A stretch of DNA of 48,620 nucleotides from an uncultured Lachnospiraceae bacterium (GCA_910588655.1 CAJUPJ010000029.1:1-48620); one strand, 5' to 3'; counted from the first letter of the stretch, positions 14,585 through 23,110 are shown. Program-made: numbers and translations. The notes: generated from the letters alone by a model not told the origin.

Positions 14585-15298
14585 TTAATAAAATAAATAT
14601 TCATACTCTTTAATATTTTTTATTGGAATTCTATCACCAAGCCCTTTATTTTCATTATCATAAATAAATGCAGCCAAATACCTTATATGCTGGAAACAAA
14701 GACCTACATGGTAACTTGAAATTTGCATCCAGTATGAAAGGCATTGCAGCCATTCACTTACACGTACTGGATAACAATCTTTTTTATCATCAACAAATTG
14801 TTTCATTAACGGCAATACACAATCAATAGGCATCAAAAGAAAAGAGGTCAGGATATCACATACATTTTCTTCTACATTTTTAGCAAACAATACATTCAAA
14901 CAATATTTAATTTCCATACCTTTCTTCTTTTGACTATTATTCTTATATATCTTTTTTAACATATAATGTGAAAATTCATGTGCAATAACATATCTTTTGT
15001 ATACTTCGTCCAAGTTTTCATTAACATAAATGGTATATTTATTGTCATTATCCTTATTTATTATGTCCAGATATCCATCAATCTGGTTTACAAATAAAAA
15101 TCCGCTTGGATAAATTTCTCTTTCAACAATATCAATCCCATACTTGTTTACTATACCCCTTATATCTATTGTACGGCGTCTTTTTAAGTCATAATAATAA
15201 TCCTCCAAATATTGATTGGAAATTTTATAGACCTCTAAATAAATATCCTGCATATTAGATATAAAATCAATCTTTATATTTTCTTCTAATTCTGACAT
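14585..15298 (-). CDS. ImmA/IrrE-like zinc metallopeptidase
   Basis: A 237-residue protein with the HExxH zinc-protease motif AHEFSHYML (two His ligands and the catalytic Glu) and, about 40 residues later, EENVCDILTSFLLMP, which supplies the third ligand region as in ImmA/IrrE proteins. The N-terminal part (DIRGIVNKYGIDIVEREIYPS) matches the usual substrate-recognition subdomain, preceded by an unusual 45-residue N-terminal extension. Characterised relatives cleave a partner repressor in response to stress or phage/ICE signals. No HTH repressor is adjacent. The gene is last in the island operon and is now separated from it by the IS630 copy, whose end lies about 40 bp upstream of the ATG. GGAGAATAGGGATTAAA precedes the start. 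Confidence 0.85.
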   Translation of the reverse strand: MSELEENIKIDFISNMQDIYLEVYKISNQYLEDYYYDLKRRRTIDIRGIVNKYGIDIVEREIYPSGFLFVNQIDGYLDIINKDNDNKYTIYVNENLDEVYKRYVIAHEFSHYMLKKIYKNNSQKKKGMEIKYCLNVLFAKNVEENVCDILTSFLLMPIDCVLPLMKQFVDDKKDCYPVRVSEWLQCLSYWMQISSYHVGLCFQHIRYLAAFIYDNENKGLGDRIPIKNIKEYEYLFY

Positions 15299-15339
15299 TT
15301 TAATCCCTATTCTCCTAACAAAATTTTTATTAATAACTA

Positions 15340-16346
15340 TAGCAATCCAATAAAAGTTTAAACAATATTACATGAATGAAACCAACCAATACAATCAGAA
15401 ACACAAATTTTTGAAAAGGCATATTTAATAGCCTCTAGCAAGTTATTTAAATCCCTGGCTTTTAATTTCCTCAAAATAGATTTTATTTTAGACCACATCT
15501 TTTCAATAGGATTCAAGTCTGGACTATATGGTGGTAAATAAACCACATTTATTTTTAAATCTTTTATCACTTTTTTTACTTCTTTTGAATGATGTGTCCT
15601 CATGTTATCCATGATGACAATATCATCTTTTTTCAAGGCTGGGGCAAGTACATTTTTCAGATAACCAATAAATTTATCCTTAGTAGTCCCGCCCTAGTAA
15701 CTGGTATACATAGTTTCCCCATTTAATCTTATGGAAGATAAAATAGTAGTATTTTTAGGTGTATTTAATGGCTTTTTACCAATACAGCGGCTTCCTCCAG
15801 CAGAACGCCCATAAATCCTTGTTAAATCTGTATTTACGCCACTTTCATCAAGAAATACAAGTTTATTTTTGTCATAACCAGACAAATGTCCTGTCCATTC
15901 TTCCATTTTTCGGGCTACGTCAGGGACGGTAACGCCCAGAAGCGTACAATGATTTTTTCTTATACACATATCCCATTTTTACAACTGCTTTCCGCACCGT
16001 TTCATTTGTAACTTTAAGGCATAATTTTTCAATTATTTCATTAATTGTTATGTCTGGCTGTTTGTCAATAAGCTCTGGAATATGTTTTAAACCACTTTCT
16101 GTTAAAATGGATTTTCTTCCACAATTATGTGTTTTAAGTTCACATGAACCTGTTCTTTTTTTCTGTCTTATAATTCTGTTTACACTATTGACACTTATTT
16201 TAAAAATTTCTGATAAATCTTTTGTTTTATATCCTTTTTCATATGCGTCTGCTAATAATTTTCTTTCTTCATTACTTAACATTTTTATCACCTCTGTTCT
16301 TATTATAAATCATTTGTTAAGAGGTTATACTTTTGTTGGATTGCTA
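15340..16346 (-). mobile_element. IS630/Tc1-mariner family insertion sequence
   Basis: A 1007-bp element begins TAGCAATCCAATAAAAGTTT at 15340 and ends with the matching inverted repeat (ACTTTTGTTGGATTGCTA to 16346). TA dinucleotides flank both ends (15338-15339 and 16347-16348), the target duplication typical of IS630. It carries one transposase, interrupted by a frameshift and an amber codon. It is inserted between the unknown gene at 16374 and the ImmA/IrrE gene; removing it would leave only about 67 bp between them. Confidence 0.88.
15358..16282 (-). pseudogene. IS630-family transposase, interrupted twice
   Basis: Segment 1 (16282-15920) encodes an N-terminal HTH (MLSNEERKLLADAYEKGYKT, then SVNRIIRQKKRTGSCE). 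Segment 2 encodes RKMEEWTGHLSGYDKNKLVF with LDESG as the first catalytic Asp. Segment 3 encodes IVIMDNMRTHHSKEV (second Asp) and LPPYSPDLNPIEKMWSKIK (catalytic Glu). Segments 1 and 2 meet at CGT CCC TGA C (15919-15928), where a +1 slip turns RP-stop into R-P-D-V-A-R-K-M. Segments 2 and 3 are in the same frame but separated by TAG at 15694, where Gln (CAG) is expected: TSY-stop-GGTTKDKF. The start at 16282 follows AGAGGTGATAAAA. The amber codon should prevent a full product. Confidence 0.85.
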
Positions 16347-16373
16347 TAATATATGAATTATATCGTTATTAGT

Positions 16374-17624
16374 TCATAGAGAATTGAAATTAAATTTTGA
16401 AAATACTTGTTTTGGGATTTTTGTAAGATTGCGTTTTAAAATATCATATCTCATCTCTTTAATAGTTATAAAAACTTCATTAACAAAATAATCATATAAT
16501 GTTTCAATTTGGGCTTTTCCAACTTTCATTTTAGTGTTTTTTGTTACATATTGTATCATGTTTTTATATGCCTCCCTATCAGTAATTAATTTTTTTTCAG
16601 CAGTCTCTATATTTAAAAATTTATTTAAGTCCTCCTTTAAATTCAACATCTTTTTTAAAGAAGTACATATAATTGAATCCATTTTATTTCTGGGTTCTTG
16701 AAATTCAATTCCTGCATTTGCATTAGATTCTAGTTCATCTATATAATCCTTACATTCATTATCACTAAATCCCTCCCTTTCTATTAATCCAATATCATTA
16801 AAATCATCATCATCTATATGCTTTATAAACTCTTCTATTGTATTCCAGAATCTGTTAAATAATGCTTGCTTATCAGCATAATCATTTTTATCTAAATATG
16901 TAATTATTACATTTATAAATTTATTATATAAACATGTAATCTCCTGTGTTATATTTAAGATTTTAGTATTATCTAACAATATTTGTAAATGTTCTCCTGT
17001 TAATGGAAATATCATTTCAGTCTGTCCTATACTAGACATCTTTCCCCTTTTAACAAATAGAATACTATTTCTATTCTGTTCTAATGCCAAATAACGGTAA
17101 CCACTCCAAACTGTGGTACTAAAACGTGAAATATTATGGCTTTTATATATACTTAACATTTTAGATATAATAAGTTTCTTCATATTTCTATCAAAATAAA
17201 CAGAATCACATGTTTCTATATCCAGAATATTTAATCTAGTATTACCATCCTCTGAAGCAAATAATGCTATTGTTGGAACATTATTAAGAAACCACTTTAT
17301 AATTTTTATATGTTTCTTCTTATTATTCTCATCATTATAAGCATAATTTCCTTTCATTATGTCACTTGCTATTTCATTTAATTCCCTGATAGCAGAATTC
17401 CGTTTTTCTACATTATGTTCATTATGCAATACTTGTATTTTTTCCTTTATTTCATCATATGCATTAATTCTGTCATTTCCATTTAAATTAATATTTTTTC
17501 TTACACCATTTCCCTCTCCCTTACGTATTTCTACAATATACTCAGTCCATAATCCACTATCAACATCACGTTTTGAAACAATTACAAACTTTCTGTTCAT
17601 ATCAATAATATCCAAAACTGACAA
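16374..17624 (-). CDS. Unknown protein, in-frame continuation of the HD-Hsp90 ATPase
   Basis: A 416-codon frame (TTG at 17624 or ATG at 17600) that I do not recognise. It starts with beta-rich sequence (MNRKFVIVSKRDVDSGLWTE, then YIVEIRKGEG), followed by a mostly helical, charged region without catalytic motifs. It is in the same reading frame as the upstream ATPase: after that gene's TAA (17679-17681) nineteen sense codons (EEDISSETFDENSKTPDK then TTG) lead straight into it with no stop. Neither possible start has a good ribosome binding site. The simplest reading is that ATPase and this segment were one protein of about 1380 residues, split by a nonsense mutation. A separately translated partner is the alternative. 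High A+T, like the rest of the island. Confidence 0.6.
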   Translation of the reverse strand: MSVLDIIDMNRKFVIVSKRDVDSGLWTEYIVEIRKGEGNGVRKNINLNGNDRINAYDEIKEKIQVLHNEHNVEKRNSAIRELNEIASDIMKGNYAYNDENNKKKHIKIIKWFLNNVPTIALFASEDGNTRLNILDIETCDSVYFDRNMKKLIISKMLSIYKSHNISRFSTTVWSGYRYLALEQNRNSILFVKRGKMSSIGQTEMIFPLTGEHLQILLDNTKILNITQEITCLYNKFINVIITYLDKNDYADKQALFNRFWNTIEEFIKHIDDDDFNDIGLIEREGFSDNECKDYIDELESNANAGIEFQEPRNKMDSIICTSLKKMLNLKEDLNKFLNIETAEKKLITDREAYKNMIQYVTKNTKMKVGKAQIETLYDYFVNEVFITIKEMRYDILKRNLTKIPKQVFSKFNFNSL

Positions 17625-17678
17625 TTTATCTGGAGTTTTACTATTTTCATCAAAAGTTTCTGATGATATATCTTCTTC

Positions 17679-20519
17679 TTATCCCCTATATGCAAATACA
17701 GGAACCTTAAACAATGTAGAGCCATTTTTAATTTGGTTTACAGCATTTATAAAATTCTTTCTTTTTTCTTCATCTATTTCTTCTGGTTTTTTTCTTAAAA
17801 GTTCTATTATATTACCTAATAATTTATTCCACTCTTTTTTATATCCCTGGCTATTTTCTTTGAATAATTCATGTTTTTCACTAACTATTGCAAAGTACAC
17901 AATAACTGCCACTGATAAAATACACTCTTCAGCCACTTTACTATTTCCATTAAATAATAATTCACAAATATTCTCTTCTATTTTTTTAAAAGCTTCATTA
18001 TAATTTTCATCAGCAAATAATTTAAGTGCATTGTGTCCAGAATAAATTATAGCATGATAAACTTCCTCAAGATACTCGTAGCCTTTGTTTGAAAATCCAC
18101 TACGGTTTAACCTTAAAAAATCCTCTTTCAATGAATCTTTTAAATCAATATATTCAATTAAATTAGCATCTTGCTTAAAACTTTTCTCTGATACTTTAAT
18201 TCCTTTATAAAAAATTTTTACGTCAGCATTTCTATTATCATTGTCATGTCTGGTATTTTCACGCATAGAAAGAATACGGTCAACCCCAAAACAAGCAAAC
18301 GCATTATATTTATGATTCCAAATATATAATTTTATTTTCTCAGAATTAAAAAAATAGATATCTTCATTATTTGTAATGATATTTTTATTATTATCTAAAT
18401 TATAAGCCCATGAAACTTGTGAATTACATGATAAATTATATTGTATACTTTTGTTATTAACATACAGCTTCATTCCAGAATTTTTGAACTTGTTCTTAAA
18501 TTCTCCATTATAATACCTGTTTAATTCTTTATCATCACTAATAAATCCGTCATTAATATACAAATTAATAGGGAATAATGGTTCTCCAACCATATCTGCC
18601 AGGTATAATGCCATTTGCTTAATTAATTCCCTTGAATGTCTGGCTACTCTCATTTTATCGTATCCCTCTTCAAATGGGTCAATTCCATCCCATGTTTCAG
18701 GACTATCTTTATGTAACTTTTTCTTTTCAAACGGAACAAACGTTTTGAACACCGTGCCATATGGTTTAGTAAAATTATCATCTTTAACCGGCTTAACATT
18801 TATATATCCATTAAAAGTATTTCTCCTTGGATAGAATGTTATTTCATAACATTCTTCTTTACGTGTATATGTTTCTGCAACTATTACATTACTTGATAAA
18901 AACGCTGACTGTAATCCTATCCCAAAAATACCTGTAGTTTTAAGCCATCCTGGCATTTTATCAATCTCTTTTTTTCTACTTTCATAACTTGTACCAATTT
19001 TTGCAATCTGCTTAATATCTTTTCCACTTATACCAGTTCCATAATCACGTATACTTACTAATACTCCATATGTAATATCCTTTTTTCTTTCACCAATTTC
19101 AATTAAGTGCTCTTTCCTGGCTTCTTCCACTTTATGTTTTTCAGATTTTGCTATTGTAAAACTAATTTCAACAGGATAACATAATGGGGATAAAACTTTT
19201 TGTATTTCATTTGGTTTTGTAATATCCTCAATATGTACCCTGCCCATTTGCTGTCTACAATCACGAAAATATTGTATTTTAGTAGCATCTATAGCATTTT
19301 GAAGAAATTCTCTAAGAAAAACAAATTTATTATCTTGATAAATGCTATTTCCCTCTAAAAGATGAAAAGCTTTATCTTGTGGTATCTCAAACTTTGTTTC
19401 TACTAATTCTTCTGGTATCTCATTACCATCTAATAATAATTTAACTTTATCAAATGTAGGTAATCCTATATTTAATTCTTTTGGACGGATTACTGACCAG
19501 TAATATGTAGCCTTCTGTAAAATACTCTTTATCCCATCACATTCTTGTCTTACCAGTCTCAAAACATCCTGGTCTTTACAATCTGCACTAATTGATATTT
19601 TCTGGTTTGTAATTCTAAGCCTGCGGATTGCTTTATGTTTACCATAATGCATTTCAGAAGTATGTGGAATATCCCCTAAATATTCCTTAAACAAAGGATG
19701 AAAACGGTCATTGTCCATATCAAGGGCATCTCCAAGCTGAAGAAGTATTGAAATAAATCTTGGATGCACATAATCATGTGCATACCCTGAGTCTTCCTGG
19801 TTTAATCTCAAAACTTCATCAAAATCCCATTTAGTATGTGTATTTGCACAATTAGCAATAATATAAAATAAACGGTCAGGAATCTCCATAGTAGAAAAAC
19901 CAACTCCTAGTTCATCAGAAGAATCAATCCAGTTAATCAGCCTTTTTTTTGAAACATCTCCATGCTCCATCCTGCGGTATTCCGCTAACAAATATGTAAC
20001 TGCATAGTAAATATCCAGCTTTCTGTTTAAAATAATTTTATTTATATCTTTATTAGGATTTCTCTCAATCTCCTTACATTCCTCAAGCAATATGCCTGCA
20101 TATTTGCTCATACTACTTCCATCATCCTGTGAAAGACGTTCTAAAAAATCATGAAATTTCTTATCCTCAATAATATTCCTTCTATCATCATCAGTAATAC
20201 ACATACCTATATCATGTATATACACCGTGTGTAATATTAAAAAACAGTCTGAAGCAGATAATAACTTAATATTATCCTCTCCTAATAACATCTCTATATT
20301 ATGTAAAACAGCCTGGGAATGAGTAATATCGTGCATACTATATGAAGGAAAAGATGGCAATATTAACTGCTGTACAAGAATAAGCCATCTCTTATTATGG
20401 TTCCATTCATGCCATAATATCTCATGTCTTTCAGTATGTTCCTTACATTCTGTATAATTTTTCAACTGTCTCTCTATTGTAAACGGAATATGACATTCCA
20501 TTTTAAGTATTTTTTCCAT
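17679..20519 (-). CDS. HD-domain plus Hsp90-like (GHKL) ATPase, predicted conflict-system protein
   Basis: A 946-residue protein. The N-terminal third is an HD phosphohydrolase-like domain: MHDITHSQAV (His63/Asp64), TVYIHDIGM (His102/Asp103) and LLQLGDALDMDNDR (about 260-271). Residues about 385-700 form a GHKL/Hsp90-type ATPase with the Bergerat motifs REFLQNAIDATK (Asn408, Asp411), SIRDYGTGIS (Asp492, Gly494, Gly496) and TTGIFGIGLQSAF (530-540). A helical C-terminal region follows. Proteins joining HD and Hsp90-like modules appear in comparative-genomic lists of prokaryotic conflict systems (from memory); the HD part may cleave a nucleotide or nucleic acid and the ATPase may act as sensor or gate. 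The gene starts 40 bp after the SLATT-like gene. The start at 20519 has only a modest AGGATA site. The in-frame stop at 17679 is discussed under the next gene. Confidence 0.85.
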   Translation of the reverse strand: MEKILKMECHIPFTIERQLKNYTECKEHTERHEILWHEWNHNKRWLILVQQLILPSFPSYSMHDITHSQAVLHNIEMLLGEDNIKLLSASDCFLILHTVYIHDIGMCITDDDRRNIIEDKKFHDFLERLSQDDGSSMSKYAGILLEECKEIERNPNKDINKIILNRKLDIYYAVTYLLAEYRRMEHGDVSKKRLINWIDSSDELGVGFSTMEIPDRLFYIIANCANTHTKWDFDEVLRLNQEDSGYAHDYVHPRFISILLQLGDALDMDNDRFHPLFKEYLGDIPHTSEMHYGKHKAIRRLRITNQKISISADCKDQDVLRLVRQECDGIKSILQKATYYWSVIRPKELNIGLPTFDKVKLLLDGNEIPEELVETKFEIPQDKAFHLLEGNSIYQDNKFVFLREFLQNAIDATKIQYFRDCRQQMGRVHIEDITKPNEIQKVLSPLCYPVEISFTIAKSEKHKVEEARKEHLIEIGERKKDITYGVLVSIRDYGTGISGKDIKQIAKIGTSYESRKKEIDKMPGWLKTTGIFGIGLQSAFLSSNVIVAETYTRKEECYEITFYPRRNTFNGYINVKPVKDDNFTKPYGTVFKTFVPFEKKKLHKDSPETWDGIDPFEEGYDKMRVARHSRELIKQMALYLADMVGEPLFPINLYINDGFISDDKELNRYYNGEFKNKFKNSGMKLYVNNKSIQYNLSCNSQVSWAYNLDNNKNIITNNEDIYFFNSEKIKLYIWNHKYNAFACFGVDRILSMRENTRHDNDNRNADVKIFYKGIKVSEKSFKQDANLIEYIDLKDSLKEDFLRLNRSGFSNKGYEYLEEVYHAIIYSGHNALKLFADENYNEAFKKIEENICELLFNGNSKVAEECILSVAVIVYFAIVSEKHELFKENSQGYKKEWNKLLGNIIELLRKKPEEIDEEKRKNFINAVNQIKNGSTLFKVPVFAYRG

Positions 20520-20559
20520 TATCCTGCGTCCCCCATTTAATAAACATACCTTTTAATAA

Positions 20560-20970
20560 TTACTTTTCATGAAAAGGCTGCATCCACTTTTCATGTGTTT
20601 TTAATTTAACTTTTTCAATTTCTTTTATAATTTCATATTCATTTTTATTTTGTAAATACTCAGCTAATATAGTTTTAATCTGTTCTGCCTGGTTACGATA
20701 CATCCCCCAATTCCTTTTATATCCAAACAATGGTAACATAGATGCTGCTATTGTAGATATACCTAATATAATTTCTGACATCAGTCTTGAACATATATCC
20801 CCAACTGGCACAAAAAATACAAGTCCAGAAACAACAGGACATATAATTGTAATTAATGTGCATATGTAATAACACCGTTTATTCCATACAGCTTTTTTCA
20901 CATACCACATCAAATTATTTTTTGTATACTCCTTTATAAATTCGTCACTTATTTTATTAATAAGATACAT
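20560..20970 (-). CDS. SLATT/DUF4231-like two-TM membrane protein
   Basis: A 136-residue protein. A short amphipathic start (FIKEYTKNNLMWYVKKAVWN) leads into TM1 (about 34-54, YICTLITIICPVVSGLVFFV), TM2 (about 64-84, MSEIILGISTIAASMLPLFG) and then a charged coil beginning YKRNWGMYRNQAEQIKTILA. The WYxxKAxxN segment, two helices and the W-x-x-YR-x-x-AE-x-(I/L)K signature after TM2 are the hallmarks of DUF4231/SLATT proteins, predicted membrane-damaging effectors in nucleotide-signalling and related immune systems. It is the first gene of the island operon, about 77 nt downstream of a good promoter. The start at 20970 has a weak ribosome site. No biochemical proof exists for this protein. Confidence 0.75.
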   Translation of the reverse strand: MYLINKISDEFIKEYTKNNLMWYVKKAVWNKRCYYICTLITIICPVVSGLVFFVPVGDICSRLMSEIILGISTIAASMLPLFGYKRNWGMYRNQAEQIKTILAEYLQNKNEYEIIKEIEKVKLKTHEKWMQPFHEK

Positions 20971-20978
20971 ATTTTCGC

Positions 20979-21047
20979 TTAATTCTCTAATATTGCATCA
21001 TCTCTTATCTTTTTATAAACTTCTATTTTCACGCCCTTAGTACACAT
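20979..21047 (-). CDS. Possible 22-residue leader peptide, apparently leaderless
   Basis: An ATG at 21047, 7 nt after the -10 box and thus at the expected transcript 5' end, opens a frame of 22 sense codons (MCTKGVKIEVYKKIRDD...) ending TAA at 20979, 8 nt before the SLATT-like ATG. If translated it would be from a leaderless mRNA and could couple into the weakly initiated membrane protein. It may equally be chance. Confidence 0.25.
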   Translation of the reverse strand: MCTKGVKIEVYKKIRDDAILEN

Positions 21048-21053
21048 ATTAAT

Positions 21054-21082
21054 ATTATATTATTGACAAGAAAAATTTGCAA
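21054..21082 (-). promoter_or_regulatory. Promoter of the SLATT/HD-Hsp90 operon
   Basis: TTGCAA (21077-21082), a 17-bp spacer and TATAAT (21054-21059) on the minus strand. It is the only strong sigma-A-type promoter in the divergent gap 20971-21319; the remainder of that gap is very AT-rich, with nothing else evident except the carbamate kinase promoter. Confidence 0.7.
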
Positions 21083-21239
21083 GAACTTTTTATCTAATAT
21101 CATAAACTTCCTAAATTAAAAATCTTCATTTTCTTAACTAATAATTAATCTATATTTTATTTTCAAAACTATAGTCTAAATATTTACTATGCTTTATTTT
21201 AAACAGGCTCAAAAATTAATAGATTATTTTTATTATCTA

Positions 21240-21248
21240 TGGTATACT
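21240..21248 (+). promoter_or_regulatory. Extended -10 element for carbamate kinase
   Basis: TGG-TATACT at 21240-21248, with no recognisable -35 17 bp upstream (TAGATT). About 70 bp before the arcC start. Confidence 0.45.
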
Positions 21249-21319
21249 AATTTTTATAGAAACAGTTAGCATTTAAAAAGATTTTATTTCTTTATTAAAA
21301 TATATGGAGGCATTTTATT

Positions 21320-22255
21320 ATGAGTAAAAATATTGTTGTTGCACTTGGCCACAGTGCACTTGGAAAAACTTTCCCAGAACAGAAAGAGGCTGCCAAAAAC
21401 GCCGCTTCTGCTATTGCCGATTTAGCCGCCGCAAAGTTTAATATTGTAATTACACACAGCAACGGCCCACAGGTTGGCATGATACATTCTGCTATGACAG
21501 AATACAGCCGGCTTGAACCGTCTAATACAGTTGCACCTATGTCAATATGCAGTGCAATGAGCCAGGGGTACATAGGCTATGACCTGCAGAATGAAATAAG
21601 GACAGAACTCCTTAACAGGGGTATTTATAAACCTGTATCAACCATTATCACCCAGGTACGCGTTGACCCTTTTGACACAGCATTTTCATATCCAGATAAG
21701 CATATAGGAAGATATATGACTGAGGAGGAAGCAAAGGCAGAGGAAAAGAAAGGCAACCATGTTGTTTTTGAAGAGGGCAGGGGTTACAGGCGTCTTATTG
21801 CCGCACCCCGTCCTATGGAAATATATGAGCTTGATGCCATAAAGACACTTATGGATGCGGGCCAGATAGTAATTGCTGCCGGCGGCGGCGGAATTCCTGT
21901 ATTACAGCAGGGGACACGCCTTAAAGGTGCAAGTGCAGTTATTGAAAAGGATGTTACAAGTGCATGTCTCGCCGAAAAGCTGGAAGCAGATATACTTCTG
22001 CTGCTTACTGGTGTTGAAAAAGTATGCCTTGGTTTTGGCACACCTGAAGAAAAACAGCTTGACAGCATGACAGTTGAAGAAGCTACAAGATATATCAGTG
22101 AAAACCAGTTTTCTTCTGGTGCTATGCTTCCAAAGGTTGAAGCGGCAGTTTCTTTTGCATCTTCTTCACCTGCACGCAAATCAATTATAACAAGCATTAA
22201 TACAGCTATTGACGGAATAACAGGTAAAACTGGTACTGTTATAACTGCCAGCTAA
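21320..22255 (+). CDS. arcC: Carbamate kinase
   Basis: This enzyme transfers the phosphate of carbamoyl phosphate to ADP, yielding ATP, CO2 and ammonia. At 311 residues the length is typical. Recognisable segments are NIVVALGHSALGKTF at the N-terminus, THSNGPQVGMIH, AAGGGGIPVL, the family motif around GASAVIEKDVTSACLAEKL and LLLLTGVEKVCL. It stands alone: no arginine deiminase or ornithine carbamoyltransferase is adjacent, so its carbamoyl phosphate may come from ureide/purine catabolism or a distant arc locus (inference). GGAGG nine bases ahead sets the start. It is the only sizeable plus-strand gene between 6 and 35 kb. Confidence 0.96.
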   Translation: MSKNIVVALGHSALGKTFPEQKEAAKNAASAIADLAAAKFNIVITHSNGPQVGMIHSAMTEYSRLEPSNTVAPMSICSAMSQGYIGYDLQNEIRTELLNRGIYKPVSTIITQVRVDPFDTAFSYPDKHIGRYMTEEEAKAEEKKGNHVVFEEGRGYRRLIAAPRPMEIYELDAIKTLMDAGQIVIAAGGGGIPVLQQGTRLKGASAVIEKDVTSACLAEKLEADILLLLTGVEKVCLGFGTPEEKQLDSMTVEEATRYISENQFSSGAMLPKVEAAVSFASSSPARKSIITSINTAIDGITGKTGTVITAS

Positions 22256-22299
22256 ATACCATCTGCATTTTCACTTATATATAGTATCTGGAAAATTTA

Positions 22300-22349
22300 A
22301 TATCCCCTTGCCATATACCTGGCAGCAGCCAGGGTAAGCAAGGGGATAT
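22300..22349 (+). terminator. Strong hairpin between convergent arcC and MBL genes
   Basis: ATATCCCCTTGC (22300-22311) pairs perfectly with GCAAGGGGATAT (22338-22349), with an inner CCTGG/CCAGG stem. It touches the stop codon of the MBL gene. T-tracts are weak on both sides, so it is probably a shared, inefficient or factor-assisted terminator. Confidence 0.6.
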
Positions 22350-23110
22350 CAGGTTTCCTGTAATGGTAACTGGAATACCATATTTTCATATGTGGTTTTT
22401 GCAATTTTATCTTTATATTCTGGATGTTTTTCTATAAATTTATCTATTATTCCATAACCGCCCCAGCAGTGCATTGGAAATATACAACTGCTTTTTGTAT
22501 AAGAAAGAAATGTTTCAAGCCCCTTATATGCATAAATGCCAAGCCGCGGGTCAAGTGGCACAAAGGCTATATCAATGTTAATGTCTTTTATCTTCTCCAT
22601 TTCTTTTATATATTTCTGTTCCATGTTCCTGTTGTATTCTGGTGTTTCTTCTTCCCACGCCCATATATTCAAATCGCCAGCATGGTAATAATTCCTGCCA
22701 TTATACCTGAGCAGGAATGCAACGCCCTCATCTGTTGAACGGAGTGCCATTATTCCAAGTTCCTGCCCGGATGAAAGTTTAACTGTTTCTTTAGCATCTT
22801 TTTTTATAAGCAGTATATTTCTAAACTCCCCAGGATAAATCTTATCCTGTGCCGCAATATATTCTGAAAATTCCACAGCCAGGTTTTTATATGGTACACC
22901 TTTGGCTAATACAAATAATATATGTGGATATTTATCTGCCAGCCCGAATATTACAGGATTAAAATGGTCTTTGTGTTTATGGCTGGCAAAGACTACTACT
23001 GGCTTGTTTTTGTCCATTTCTGGAATTATGCCTGTATAATAATCAAATAAAAAATATGCACTGCCAGTATCTAAAAGAAAACCACTGTGCCCAATATAAG
23101 TTACTTTCAT
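22349..23110 (-). CDS. MBL-fold metal-dependent hydrolase
   Basis: A 253-residue metallo-beta-lactamase-fold protein of the UlaG-like class. MKVTYIGHSGFLLDTGSAYF is the first strand and loop; FASHKHKDHFNPVI is the HxHxDH metal motif; YYHAGDLNIW gives the next His/Asp and FPMHCWGGYG the last His. The two-metal site is therefore complete. The physiological substrate is not predictable (phosphodiesters or lactones are usual). It is last in a long minus-strand run starting at the HlyD-like gene. GAAGGGACTGAAGTAA gives only a moderate ribosome site. The stop codon lies in the terminator hairpin shared with arcC. Confidence 0.88.
   Translation of the reverse strand: MKVTYIGHSGFLLDTGSAYFLFDYYTGIIPEMDKNKPVVVFASHKHKDHFNPVIFGLADKYPHILFVLAKGVPYKNLAVEFSEYIAAQDKIYPGEFRNILLIKKDAKETVKLSSGQELGIMALRSTDEGVAFLLRYNGRNYYHAGDLNIWAWEEETPEYNRNMEQKYIKEMEKIKDINIDIAFVPLDPRLGIYAYKGLETFLSYTKSSCIFPMHCWGGYGIIDKFIEKHPEYKDKIAKTTYENMVFQLPLQET

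Noticed and set aside
17359..18003. 214-codon plus-strand frame opposite the HD-Hsp90 C-terminus
   Set aside because: Ser/Phe-rich antisense shadow typical of AT-rich coding DNA.
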